NCBI GenBank assembly: GCA_964453335.1
Contig: CAYVOK010000007.1
Coordinates: forward strand, 1 to 64,000
Length of the DNA stretch: 64,000 bases
Direction: 5' to 3'
DNA from: VGBO01 sp964453335
GTDB lineage: Bacteria > Actinomycetota > Acidimicrobiia > Acidimicrobiales > CAIXPF01
The notes under the pieces: model-generated
Told to the model about the DNA's origin: nothing
What the model saw: only the letters and a program-made list of their open reading frames with translations
Databases searched by the model: none
Part shown: one piece after another, positions 50,529-58,597 of the stretch
How the letters are laid out: each line of letters starts with the position of its first letter
Position numbering within the stretch: the stretch's first letter is position 1
Position numbers and translations under genes: made by a program

Positions 50529-51040
50529 GTCGGGAGGCGGGGGGTCGGTGGTGCGGGTGCGAGGTCGAGGACCCGGCCGGCGACGACGAGGACGGCTCGG
50601 TCGGCGACGTCGGCGACGGCCCGGTTCACGGTGCCGAGGACGTCGCGGAAGCGCACGCCGAGCTCGGTGGAGGGGTGCACGCCGAGGCCGACCTCGTCGG
50701 ACACGACGACGGTGAGGCCGCTGCGGCGGCGGAGCGCAGTGACGAGTGGGCCGACGTCGACCCGGAGGTCGTGGTGGGCGGCGACCCAGGTGCCGAGGGC
50801 GTCGACGAGGACGGTGCGCCCGGCGGCGACGCCGTCGAGGGCGGCGGGGAGGTCGGCGCCCGCCTCGACCGTGGTCCAGTCGGCGGGTCGGCGGTCCCGG
50901 TGGGCGGTGATGCGGTCGGCCATCGCCGGGTCGGTGGCGGTCCCCGTGGCGATGTAGGTGACCGGACCGGCGGAGGCGGCCCACCGTTCGGCGATCTCGG
51001 ACTTCCCCGAGCGTGTTCCCCCGAGGACCAGCACGATCAC
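50525..51040 (-). CDS. cobU: Adenosylcobinamide kinase / adenosylcobinamide-phosphate guanylyltransferase
   Basis: A 171-residue bifunctional enzyme that phosphorylates adenosylcobinamide and then guanylylates it. The P-loop GGTRSGKSEIAERW is N-terminal. YIATGTATDPAMADRITAHRDRRPADW includes the guanylylated His region, and VVVSDEVGLGVHPSTELGVRFRDVLG is characteristic. TACAGT lies 7 bases before the GTG. It forms a two-gene operon with cobS. Confidence 0.95.
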   Translation of the reverse strand: MIVLVLGGTRSGKSEIAERWAASAGPVTYIATGTATDPAMADRITAHRDRRPADWTTVEAGADLPAALDGVAAGRTVLVDALGTWVAAHHDLRVDVGPLVTALRRRSGLTVVVSDEVGLGVHPSTELGVRFRDVLGTVNRAVADVADRAVLVVAGRVLDLAPAPPTPRLPT

Positions 51041-51106
51041 GTCGGTGACTGTACGCCCGGTGTGCCGGGTACCCGTTCTCGGACCTGCTGCGTGACCGAT
51101 GTCATG

Positions 51107-51145
51107 GTGAATGCCCTTGTGCGCACATTCACAATACGGTAGGGT
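51107..51145 (+). promoter_or_regulatory. Promoter with dyad operator for the zinc-ribbon microprotein
   Basis: TTGTGC (51117-51122), 17 bases, then TAGGGT (51140-51145) make a well-spaced sigma-A type promoter. A 26-bp dyad, GTGAATG (51107-51113) and CATTCAC (51126-51132), covers the -35 box, and TGTGCGCACA lies inside it. Position over -35 suggests repression. The regulator is unknown. Confidence 0.5.
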
Positions 51146-51182
51146 AACTTCACGTTCGACCCTTCACAAAGGAGTGAAGACG

Positions 51183-51332
51183 ATGCCCACGACCATCCTC
51201 CGGAAGTCCCGACCTCTCGCCCGGCTCTGCGCCTGCGGGAAGCCGACCGTCCAGTACGTGACCGCCAAGGGCATCGCCGTAGCCGACGAGTGCGCCTCCT
51301 GCGCCGAGACCCGGCGCCGCACCCGCTCCTGA
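51183..51332 (+). CDS. 49-residue Cys4 zinc-ribbon-like microprotein
   Basis: A 49-residue basic protein with two Cys pairs: C-A-C-G near residue 16 and C-A-S-C near residue 38, separated by about 20 residues. This spacing suits a small zinc ribbon. The ends are Arg/Lys rich, so nucleic-acid binding is possible. It is well supported as a real gene: a spaced promoter, a leader of about 30 bases with AAAGGAG 8 bases before the ATG, and a hairpin terminator. I do not recognise the family. Confidence 0.75.
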   Translation: MPTTILRKSRPLARLCACGKPTVQYVTAKGIAVADECASCAETRRRTRS

Positions 51333-51364
51333 ATCCCCCCCCGGCCGCCGACAGGCAGCCGATC

Positions 51365-51399
51365 GCACGACCCGGGCATCCCCCCTGCCCGGGTCGTGC
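51365..51399 (+). terminator. Hairpin terminator after the zinc-ribbon gene
   Basis: GCACGACCCGGGCA pairs with TGCCCGGGTCGTGC around a TCCCCCC loop, a 14-bp perfect stem. It lacks a T-run. Confidence 0.6.
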
Positions 51400-51470
51400 C
51401 GCGTCCGGGCACCGGTCGAACACGTGCGTCCGCCTCCGCCCCTCCGTCGCCGCACCGGTACCGTGACCGC

Positions 51471-53255
51471 ATGACATCGACGACGGCCACGAGCGCCGAC
51501 CACGTCGCCTGGGACCTCGAACCGCTCCTCGACGGCAACGACGTCGACGGCCTCCTCGCCGAGGCGGACACGCTCGCCGGCGCCGTCGAAGCCGTCCGGG
51601 GACGCGTCGCCGACCTCGACGCAGGCGAGCTCGCCCGGGTCATGTCCGACCTCGCCGCACTGCACGAACAGCTCGGTCGAGCCGGCAACTACGCCCACCT
51701 CCACCTCGCCACCGACACGGCCGACCCCGCCCACGGCGCCCTCGTCGCCCGGGTGCAGGAGCGCTCCACCGCCATCGGGACACGCCTGATCTTCTTCGAT
51801 CTCGAGTGGGCGGCCGTCCCCGAGGACCGGGCGGAGGAGCTGCTCGCCGACCCCCGCCTCGCATCCTGCGCGCACCACCTGCGCGCCCAACGCCGCTACC
51901 GACCCCACCAGCTCGCCGAGGCGGAGGAACGCCTCGACGCCGAGAAGACCCAGACCGGCGCCACGGCGTGGAGCCGACTGTTCGGCGAACTGACCTCCGC
52001 GATCGAGGTGCCGCTCCCCGAGGGGACCGTCCGCCTCGAGGAAGGACTTGCGCGTCTCGCCGACCCCGATGCGGACGTCCGACGGAGCGCGGCCGAGGCC
52101 GTCACCGCCGGACTCGCACCCGGTCTGCGGACCCGGGCGTTCATCTTCAACACGCTGCTGCTCGACAAGGCGGTCGACGACCGGCTCCGCGGGTACCCGA
52201 CCTGGCTGTCGGCCCGGAACCTCCAGAACGAGACGACCGACGCATCGGTCGACGCGCTCGTCGCCGCAGTCGTCCGCCGCTACGACCTGCCGCAGCGGTG
52301 GTACCGCCTGAAGGCGACGATGCTCGGGGTCGACCGACTCGCCGACCACGACCGGATGGCGTCCGTCGCCACCACGGCGCCGACGTTCGCGTGGGACGAC
52401 GCACGGGACCTCGTGCTCGCCGCCTACCGGGACTTCGCCCCCGAACTCGCGGACGTGGCCGGCCGGTTCTTCGCCGACGCGTGGATCGACGCACCCGTGC
52501 GCCCGGCGAAGCGACCCGGCGCGTTCTGCGCGTACACGGTGCCGTCGCACCATCCCTACGTCCTGCTCAACTGGACGGGCACCCGGCGCGACGTGCTCAC
52601 CCTCGCCCACGAGCTCGGCCACGGCGTGCACGCCCACCTCGCACGACCGCAGGGCGTGTTCCACCAGTCGACCCCGCTCACCCTCGCCGAGACGGCGTCG
52701 GTGTTCGGGGAGACGCTCACTTTCGCCCGCCTGCTCGACCGCACCACCGACCCGGCCGACCGGCTCGCCCTGCTCGCCGAGCAGATCGAGGGGGCGATCG
52801 CCACGGTGTTCCGGCAGACGGCGATGAACCGGTTCGAGGACGCCGTCCACACGCACCGGCGAGAGGTCGGCGAACTCTCCGTCGACGACTTCGGTGACCA
52901 CTGGGAACGCACCCAGGCGGCGATGCTCGGCGACGCCGTGCAGATCACCCCCGGGTACCGCACGTGGTGGAGCTACATCCCGCACTTCGTCAACACGCCC
53001 GGCTACGTGTACGCGTACGCCTACGGCCAGCTGCTCGCCCTCGCCGTGTACCGGCGGGCGACCGAGGGCGGACCGTCGTTCGTCCCCCGCTACCTCGAAC
53101 TGCTCGCCGCCGGCGGGTCGCTGCCCCCGACCGAACTCGCGGCGATCGTCGACTGCGACCTCGACGACCCCGGGTTCTGGGACGGCGGTCTCCGCATCGT
53201 GGAAGAACTCCTCGACGCGGCCGAGGCGGCCGCCCGGGACGCCGGTCGACTCTGA
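51471..53255 (+). CDS. M3 family oligoendopeptidase (PepF-like)
   Basis: A 594-residue zinc peptidase that trims short peptides in the cytoplasm. The HExxH motif is LTLAHELGHGVHAHLA. The third ligand Glu follows in PLTLAETASVFGETL. The typical C-terminal signature GYVYAYAYGQLLALAVY is present. Length matches PepF. TACCGT lies 6 bases before ATG 51471. It converges on the dehydrogenase gene. Confidence 0.94.
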   Translation: MTSTTATSADHVAWDLEPLLDGNDVDGLLAEADTLAGAVEAVRGRVADLDAGELARVMSDLAALHEQLGRAGNYAHLHLATDTADPAHGALVARVQERSTAIGTRLIFFDLEWAAVPEDRAEELLADPRLASCAHHLRAQRRYRPHQLAEAEERLDAEKTQTGATAWSRLFGELTSAIEVPLPEGTVRLEEGLARLADPDADVRRSAAEAVTAGLAPGLRTRAFIFNTLLLDKAVDDRLRGYPTWLSARNLQNETTDASVDALVAAVVRRYDLPQRWYRLKATMLGVDRLADHDRMASVATTAPTFAWDDARDLVLAAYRDFAPELADVAGRFFADAWIDAPVRPAKRPGAFCAYTVPSHHPYVLLNWTGTRRDVLTLAHELGHGVHAHLARPQGVFHQSTPLTLAETASVFGETLTFARLLDRTTDPADRLALLAEQIEGAIATVFRQTAMNRFEDAVHTHRREVGELSVDDFGDHWERTQAAMLGDAVQITPGYRTWWSYIPHFVNTPGYVYAYAYGQLLALAVYRRATEGGPSFVPRYLELLAAGGSLPPTELAAIVDCDLDDPGFWDGGLRIVEELLDAAEAAARDAGRL

Positions 53256-53265
53256 GACCCGACCG

Positions 53266-54258
53266 TCAGAGGTCCGAGAGCGTCCGCTCGTCCGCGAGCG
53301 GTACCCCGTCGAGGTAGCGGCGCAGGTTCGCCACGAAGTCCGGGGCATACCGGCGGTTCGCGTCACGGCTCGCACCCGCCTGGTGCGGTGACACGACGAC
53401 GCGCGGGTGCCGCCACAGCGGGGAGTCCGCCGGCAACGGCTCGGTCGCGAACACGTCGAGCACCGCCGTGCCGGGGCGGCCGGCATCGAGCGCCGCGACG
53501 AGCGCGTCCTCGTCGACGAGGTCACCCCGGGCGATGTTCACGAGGACCGCATCGGGTTTCATCGCGGCGAGGAACGCTGCGTCGACGAGGCGGGCGGTCG
53601 ACGTGTTCGACGCCGCGGTGAGCACGACGACGTCGGCTGCACCGATGCGGGCCGTCCCCTCCGCCGGGGAGCACAGCACGTCGACCGGTTCGTCACCCCG
53701 GGGGTTGCGGCGCACGCCGACGACCTCGGCGCCGAGCGCCCGGGCCCGGACGGCGACCTCGGCGCCGATGTGGCCCAGACCCCACACCAGCCAGCTCGAC
53801 CCGTCGACCTCCCGGAACGAGAACGGGGCACGCGCCCACCGCCCCTCGGCCTGCAGCGTCCGCCAGGTCGCCGCACCCTGGAACGCGTCGAGGACGGCAC
53901 GCAGCACGAACTCGGCGATCGCGACCCGGGTCCCGTGGCCGGTGGTGAGCCGTACCCCACGTTCGAGCAGACCGGCGTAGAACGGTGCCTCGAACCCGGC
54001 CGCCGCTGACGCGAACCAGCGCACCGACCCGCAACGGGACGTGAACCCGTAGAAGCGTCGGACGCCCTCGTCGGGGAACAGGTCGTAGGTGGACCAGATC
54101 ACCTCGGGTCGGGCGTCGTCCCAGTCGACCGGGTCCCCGCCGGCGTCGCGCCGGATCGTGCCGTCCCGGTCCATCGTCAACAGCCCGAGACCCGGGTCGA
54201 CCGCCCGCAGGTCCTCCGCGAACGACGCGTACGCGGTCTCGGTCAGCAGCACGTCCAC
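53266..54258 (-). CDS. D-isomer-specific 2-hydroxyacid dehydrogenase
   Basis: A 330-residue NAD(P)-dependent dehydrogenase. The Rossmann part has SSWLVWGLGHIGAEVAVRARALGAEVVGVRR, LVNIARGDLVDEDAL with the catalytic Arg, the Glu in DVFATEPLP and the His in VVSPHQAGAS. The N-terminal half is divergent (FYGFTSRCGSVRWFASAAAGFE). It is related to the dehydrogenase at 23391 but clearly distinct. TAGCAA lies 6 bases before the GTG. Substrate unknown. Confidence 0.9.
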   Translation of the reverse strand: MDVLLTETAYASFAEDLRAVDPGLGLLTMDRDGTIRRDAGGDPVDWDDARPEVIWSTYDLFPDEGVRRFYGFTSRCGSVRWFASAAAGFEAPFYAGLLERGVRLTTGHGTRVAIAEFVLRAVLDAFQGAATWRTLQAEGRWARAPFSFREVDGSSWLVWGLGHIGAEVAVRARALGAEVVGVRRNPRGDEPVDVLCSPAEGTARIGAADVVVLTAASNTSTARLVDAAFLAAMKPDAVLVNIARGDLVDEDALVAALDAGRPGTAVLDVFATEPLPADSPLWRHPRVVVSPHQAGASRDANRRYAPDFVANLRRYLDGVPLADERTLSDL

Positions 54259-54307
54259 GCCGTCTTGCTAGCCGGTGCGGCACGGTCGTGCACGGGTACC
54301 CCTCCCC

Positions 54308-55516
54308 GTGCCCCGACGTCGACCACACCTCGCCGGCGTCGCGTTCGGCGCGTGCGTGCTCCTCGCGACCGCCACCGCGTGCCGGGTCGCCGAGGTCGGC
54401 AGCGAGGTCGGCGCCCCGCTGCGCGCCGGCCCGGCACGCGACCCTTGGCAGCACCCGTTCCCCTGGGACAGCATCTGGAACGTCCCCGTCGGCACGCTCG
54501 CCCGCACGGTCCCCGCCGGTCTCGGCGGGTTCGGCGACCGGTTCGGGCCCGACGAGGACATCCTCCTCCTCGACCCGCACGCTCCCGTCGTCGAACTCGG
54601 GCGCACCGCCGCCGAGTGGGACGCGACCCGGACCCGGTGCGGCTCGATCACCATCGCGGACTCGCCCCTCGCCCTGGTCCGCGTCCCCACCGGGTTCAGC
54701 ACCGACCCCGGGTACCTCGGCAGGACGCCGAACCACGCCGCCGCACTCCTGCGCCCCGACGGCCGCACCGTGGTGGAGACCCAACCCTTCCACCGGTGCG
54801 GACCCGGCGGCCCGGCGGTGAGCGCATACCTGTGGGGGATCGTCGACCCGCGCACCGACGACGGCATCGCCGGCTCGCACGGGGGGAGTGGGATGTCCGC
54901 GCTCGGCGGGACGATCCGGCTCGGCGAATGGGTGCCGGGCGGACGCATCGACCACGCGCTGAAGATCGAAGTGGACTGCGCCCGCTGGTGCACCTACGAC
55001 CCCGACGACGCCACGCCGGGGTACCGGTGGCCGGCGCAGAAGGCCGACGACGCCGCCGCCGACCGCTACGGCGGCACCGGACCGGCACTCGAGATGGGGG
55101 CGCTCCTCGCCCTGCCGCCGGACTTCGACGTCGACGGTCTGCGGACCGAGGCCGCCCGGGTGCTCGCCGTCGCGCTCCGGGACTTCGGCGCGTACCTCGT
55201 CGACGACACTGCAGGCCCCACGGTCGCGGTCGCAGTCGAGTGGAGCGACCGCGGTCGGGTCGTCGACGAGTTCGCCGCGATGTGGGGGTTCCGCCTCGAC
55301 GACCAGCGCACGATGGGTTGCGTCGACGACAGCGCGAGCTGCGCGTTCCTCACCGACGTCGGCGGGATCGTGGCCGCGCTCGTCGTCGTCGACGACAACG
55401 CCTCGGGCCGGGTCGGTGGGGCCGGACCGCGGCGGGCCCCGTGCGCCGGACCGTTCGGCGACGGCACCGGTGGCGCGCCGCTCGGCTGCGGAACAGCGGG
55501 CGTCGCCGCCCGGTAG
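54308..55516 (+). CDS. Large lipoprotein of unknown function
   Basis: A 402-residue exported protein. The signal peptide ends LLATATACRVAEVG, so Cys20 or so is the likely lipidated residue; the A-T-A-C lipobox is the same as in the small lipoprotein at 10025. The mature part begins WQHPFPWDSIWNVPVG, has about eight further Cys and repeated Trp/Gly motifs, and contains GIAGSHGGSGMSALGGTIRLGEW. It looks like a folded extracellular enzyme or binding protein. I do not recognise the family. Its TAG stop is part of the -10 box of the ArsC-like gene. Confidence 0.75.
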   Translation: MPRRRPHLAGVAFGACVLLATATACRVAEVGSEVGAPLRAGPARDPWQHPFPWDSIWNVPVGTLARTVPAGLGGFGDRFGPDEDILLLDPHAPVVELGRTAAEWDATRTRCGSITIADSPLALVRVPTGFSTDPGYLGRTPNHAAALLRPDGRTVVETQPFHRCGPGGPAVSAYLWGIVDPRTDDGIAGSHGGSGMSALGGTIRLGEWVPGGRIDHALKIEVDCARWCTYDPDDATPGYRWPAQKADDAAADRYGGTGPALEMGALLALPPDFDVDGLRTEAARVLAVALRDFGAYLVDDTAGPTVAVAVEWSDRGRVVDEFAAMWGFRLDDQRTMGCVDDSASCAFLTDVGGIVAALVVVDDNASGRVGGAGPRRAPCAGPFGDGTGGAPLGCGTAGVAAR

Positions 55517-55527
55517 CGTGCGCCGCC

Positions 55528-55887
55528 GTGACCGCCGTGACCGTGTACCACAACCCGTCGTGCGGCAGCTCCCGCCGGGCGCTCGAGATCCTCGCCGACC
55601 TCGGTGTCGACGTCGACGTCGTCGCCTACCTGCGGACCCCGCCCGACCGGGCGACCCTCGAACGGCTCGTCGCCGGCCTCGTCGACCCGGTCACCGAGCT
55701 CGTGCGACGCGACGCCCGCTTCGCCGAGGCGGGCCTCACCGACGCCGACGTGGCGACCGCAGCGCAGGTCGTCGACGTGCTCGAACGCACGCCGGCGCTG
55801 CTGCAGCGACCGCTCGTCGTCCGCGGTGACCGTGTGCTGATCGGACGACCGACCGACCGGATCGCCCCCTTCGTCACCGGCGGGTGA
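55528..55887 (+). CDS. ArsC-family (glutaredoxin-type arsenate reductase) protein
   Basis: A 119-residue thioredoxin-fold protein. The active site is YHNPSCGSSRRALEIL, with the Cys typical of E. coli-type ArsC. LLQRPLVVRGDRVLIGRP supplies the conserved Arg residues that bind arsenate. It would reduce arsenate to arsenite using glutathione or mycothiol-linked partners. No other arsenic gene is near, so a general thiol role is possible. GTG 55528 follows TAGCGT by 8 bases. Confidence 0.85.
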   Translation: MTAVTVYHNPSCGSSRRALEILADLGVDVDVVAYLRTPPDRATLERLVAGLVDPVTELVRRDARFAEAGLTDADVATAAQVVDVLERTPALLQRPLVVRGDRVLIGRPTDRIAPFVTGG

Positions 55888-55899
55888 ACCCGCCGGGGA

Positions 55900-56409
55900 T
55901 CAGTGCGCAGGTCCGGTAATGCCCGACTTCTTGTCGTTGTGCACGCCGGTGATCTGGTCGTTCTTCACCGGGCGCTTGAAGCTGAGTTGGAACTCGGTCG
56001 ACTGCGTGCCGTCCGCACCGGTCTTCGCCATCGACGTGATGATCACCGTCCGACCGGCGAGGTTCCAGGTGCCGAACCAGGAACCATCCCGGTTGCGCTG
56101 GGCCTTCTCGGCGACCTCCCACCCGTCCGCCTCGAGGGCCTCGGTGTAGAAGGCGAGCACGGCCTGCGGCTCGACACCGGTCACGACGAGCGTCTCCTTC
56201 TCGACGAGGTCCTTCGCCTCGACGACCTTCGACTCGGCACCGGTGGGCCGCGGCAGGTCGTCGAACCGGATCTTCTCGAAGCGCTCGCCACCGATGGTCA
56301 CCTGGGCGGCATCGTCGACCTCGGCGCCGCAGGCGGCGAGGGTGGCCGCGCCGAAGGCAGCGGCAACCGCGATGACGGACACGCGGAGGAGGGAACGGGA
56401 TGCGGTCAC
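55900..56409 (-). CDS. Lipoprotein of unknown function
   Basis: A 169-residue exported lipoprotein. The signal peptide LLRVSVIAVAAAFGAATLAAC ends with a good LAAC lipobox. The mature domain contains FYTEALEADGWEVAEKAQRNRDGSWFGTWNLAGRTVIITS, an alpha/beta pattern like small surface lipoproteins that bind or sense. TACGAT lies 7 bases before GTG 56409. It converges on the ArsC-like gene with a 12-base gap. No family recognised. Confidence 0.8.
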   Translation of the reverse strand: MTASRSLLRVSVIAVAAAFGAATLAACGAEVDDAAQVTIGGERFEKIRFDDLPRPTGAESKVVEAKDLVEKETLVVTGVEPQAVLAFYTEALEADGWEVAEKAQRNRDGSWFGTWNLAGRTVIITSMAKTGADGTQSTEFQLSFKRPVKNDQITGVHNDKKSGITGPAH

Positions 56410-56519
56410 ACCGGAGATCGTAGCGGCGCCGACGCGCGTGGTTCGACTCCTCGCCCGACCGGGCGCCCCAGCGGGCTCCGACCCCACCCGGCACGCGAAG
56501 GCGACCGTACGATGCGGCG

Positions 56520-57671
56520 ATGCGCACCGGGGTGTTCCTGTTCGGCGGGGTCGAGATGGACGACGCGGGTGCCGGCCCGCCCGCACCGACCGACCGTCGC
56601 TACGACAACGAGGCGTGCTGGCACGCCACCGAGCGCATCCTCGACATGGGTGTGCGGTCCGACCAGCTCGGGTTCGACGTCTTCTGGCTCACCGAGCACC
56701 ACTTCCAGTACGAGGGCTACGAGATCGTCCCGAACGGCATCCTGTTCGGGGCGACGCTCGCCGAACGCACCGAGCGGATCAAGATCGGCACGATGTTCAA
56801 CGTCGTCGGCCAGTGGCACCCGCTGAAGCTCGCCGAGGACTTCGCGTTCCTGCACAACATCTCCGGCGGCCGCGGGATCCTCGGCATCGGTCGCGGCACC
56901 GTGCCCCGCGAGGCCGAGTCGCTCGGCACGCGGATCGGCAGCTTCGACAACCCCGACGCCGTCGACGCCGACACCTTCAACCGTGAGCAGTTCGACGAGG
57001 CGGTCGAGGTGATCCGTCGGGCGTTCACCGAGGAGCAGTTCAGCTTCCACGGCCGCCACTTCGACTTCCCGCCGCCCGGGATCCCCGACCGCGGCGGGTT
57101 CGTGGAGACCCTCACGCTGATCCCCCGGCCGCGCCATCCCGTGGAGTGGTGGCAGGCGATCACGTCGCCGCCCTCGCTCGACGCCGTGCCGCGCAAGGGG
57201 TTCGGCGGCGTGTTCTGGCTGAAGCACCACGACGCCATCGCCGAGTGGTGGGAGCGCTACGCGGAGAACTACGAGGCGGCGCACGGTCGCACGCTCGCCC
57301 CCGGCGAGGGGCGGATGCTCGTGGTCAACATCCGGATCGAGGACACCCACGAGAAGGCGCTCGCGTCGGCCCGTCCCGGCCACGACGAGTTCTGGAAGTT
57401 CCTCGGGCCGTACGGCTGGAGCCGCGGGTACCGCAACGCCGACGGCTCGGCCGTCCCGCCCGGTCTGATCCCCACCCTCGAGGACTCGATCGCGAACCGG
57501 ACGTGGATCGTCGGCACGCCGGAACAGGTCGCCGAGGGGATCGCCGCCTACCGCGACCGGCTCGGGCTCACCGACCTGTGCCTGTTCCCGAACTTCAGCG
57601 GGGACACCTACGACAAGACCGACGAACAGCTCACCCGCTACGCGGAAGAGGTGCGCCCGCTCCTCGGGTGA
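56520..57671 (+). CDS. LLM class (luciferase-like) flavin/F420 oxidoreductase
   Basis: A 383-residue TIM-barrel oxidoreductase similar to bacterial luciferase alpha-type monooxygenases. Landmarks are DVFWLTEHHFQYEGYEIVPNGILFG, IKIGTMFNVVGQWHPLKLAEDFAFLHNISGGRGILGIGRG and WIVGTPEQVAEGI. A conserved EHH supports the luciferase-like fold. TACGAT is 6 bases before the ATG. The 3' end overlaps the convergent acyltransferase by 34 bases. Cofactor and substrate not fixed. Confidence 0.9.
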   Translation: MRTGVFLFGGVEMDDAGAGPPAPTDRRYDNEACWHATERILDMGVRSDQLGFDVFWLTEHHFQYEGYEIVPNGILFGATLAERTERIKIGTMFNVVGQWHPLKLAEDFAFLHNISGGRGILGIGRGTVPREAESLGTRIGSFDNPDAVDADTFNREQFDEAVEVIRRAFTEEQFSFHGRHFDFPPPGIPDRGGFVETLTLIPRPRHPVEWWQAITSPPSLDAVPRKGFGGVFWLKHHDAIAEWWERYAENYEAAHGRTLAPGEGRMLVVNIRIEDTHEKALASARPGHDEFWKFLGPYGWSRGYRNADGSAVPPGLIPTLEDSIANRTWIVGTPEQVAEGIAAYRDRLGLTDLCLFPNFSGDTYDKTDEQLTRYAEEVRPLLG

Positions 57672-58297
57672 GCCGTCTCGCCGTCGTCGAGCATGCGCAC
57701 GACACGGGCGGGGACCCCGGCGGCGACACAGCGGTCCGGCAGATCGGCGGTGACGACTGCACCTGCGCCCACGGCGACGTGGCGGCCGATCGTCACGCCG
57801 GGCAGCACCACGACGCCGGCGCCGAGCCACGACCCCGCGCCGATGCGCACCGGGCGTTCCGGGGCCGGCGCCTGCACGCCGATGGGCAGGTCCGGGTCGT
57901 CGACCCCGTGGTTCTGGTCGGTGACGTACACGCCCGGCCCGGTCCAGACGTCGTCGCCGATCTCGATGCGGTAGTGGCCGACGATCGAGGAACCGCGCCC
58001 GATCACGCAGCGGTCACCGATGGTGACGACGCCGTCGTGGAGGAGCGCCTGCCCCGGCACCATCCCCGCCGACAGGCTCACGTACGGCCCGATCATCGTG
58101 TCCCGCCCGATGCGGATCCCGCCCTCCCCGTAGAGCGCCGCCCATGGGAAACACAGCAGGCTCCCCTCACCGAACGCGGCGAACCGCCCGGCGCGCCGTG
58201 TGTCGACATGGACGGACGCCCAGACCGGGAGGCGGTCCGCCCACCGGTGCAACGCGTCGACGACCCTCCGGCGGGCGAGGCTGCGGAGTCGGCGCAC
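57638..58297 (-). CDS. Left-handed beta-helix acyltransferase (hexapeptide repeat)
   Basis: A 219-residue acetyltransferase of the maltose/WbbJ type. Hexapeptide turns are visible from residue 70 on: IRIGRDTMIGPYVSLSAG, VTIGDRCVIGRGSSIVG, IEIGDDVWTGPGVYVTDQNHG with the catalytic His, then VRIGAGSWLGAGVVVLPGVTIG and HVAVGAGAVVTADLP. GTG 58297 is chosen because TAGCGT lies 7 bases upstream. An in-frame extension to 58441 runs through the candidate sRNA. Acceptor unknown, likely a sugar or polysaccharide. Confidence 0.88.
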   Translation of the reverse strand: MRRLRSLARRRVVDALHRWADRLPVWASVHVDTRRAGRFAAFGEGSLLCFPWAALYGEGGIRIGRDTMIGPYVSLSAGMVPGQALLHDGVVTIGDRCVIGRGSSIVGHYRIEIGDDVWTGPGVYVTDQNHGVDDPDLPIGVQAPAPERPVRIGAGSWLGAGVVVLPGVTIGRHVAVGAGAVVTADLPDRCVAAGVPARVVRMLDDGETAHPRSGRTSSA

Positions 58298-58334
58298 CGA
58301 CGGGACGCTACCGGTCGTACGCCGGCACACCCCG

Positions 58335-58388
58335 GGAAAAATGAAGAGGCGGTGGTTCTCTCTCCCCCCGGCCGAGAGAACCACCGCC
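58335..58388 (-). terminator. Intrinsic terminator on the minus strand
   Basis: On the minus strand GGCGGTGGTTCTCTC pairs with GAGAGAACCACCGCC (58374-58388 and 58348-58362), a 15-bp perfect stem with an 11-base loop. It is followed by TCTTCATTTTT. This is the best intrinsic terminator in the window. Confidence 0.9.
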
Positions 58389-58441
58389 GCAGAGACCGTG
58401 TCTCCGCTTTCGTGTCCCAGGCTCGAGAGCCTGTGCGACAT
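58335..58441 (-). ncRNA. Candidate small RNA of about 107 nt
   Basis: A transcript predicted from the strong promoter at 58447-58475 to the intrinsic terminator would be about 107 bases. It would hold three hairpins: CAGGCTC/GAGCCTG (58418-58433), GAGAC/GTCTC (58392-58404) and the terminator stem. An ATG at the predicted 5' end opens a frame continuing into the acyltransferase, so a leader-peptide or attenuator role is the alternative. No Rfam family was recognised. Confidence 0.55.
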
Positions 58442-58446
58442 GGGTC

Positions 58447-58475
58447 ACCCTAGGAGAAGTTGACGCCGGAGTCAA
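58447..58475 (-). promoter_or_regulatory. Strong sigma-A type promoter (TTGACT-17-TAGGGT)
   Basis: On the minus strand TTGACT (58470-58475) and TAGGGT (58447-58452) are 17 bases apart. This is the best-matched complete promoter in the window. Transcription would start near 58441. The -35 overlaps the stop of the microprotein gene. Confidence 0.7.
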
Positions 58476-58549
58476 CCCCGGCGGTTGCGAACGGCGGCGA
58501 GCACCACGAGGACCGCCCCGAGGACGAAGACGAGCGCGACGAGAACCAT
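58472..58549 (-). CDS. 25-residue single-helix membrane microprotein (candidate)
   Basis: A short frame of 25 codons: an ATG, then VLVALVFVLGAVLVVLAA as one hydrophobic helix, then a basic tail VRNRRG and TGA. TAGGCT (58556-58561) ends 6 bases before the ATG, the same leaderless layout as neighbouring real genes. It is divergent from the aminotransferase. The length, helix and positive C-terminal tail suit a small membrane peptide. No homologue is known to me. Confidence 0.45.
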   Translation of the reverse strand: MVLVALVFVLGAVLVVLAAVRNRRG

Positions 58550-58597
58550 GCCCGAAGCCTAGGAGCGCACCGGCCGGTGGGCACCTACGATGCGCGC

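Noticed and set aside
58348..58388. 6C RNA on the plus strand, because the hairpin loop has six C in a row
   Set aside because: 6C RNAs need two such C-rich hairpins and their context differs. Here the T-run is on the minus strand, which makes it a minus-strand terminator.
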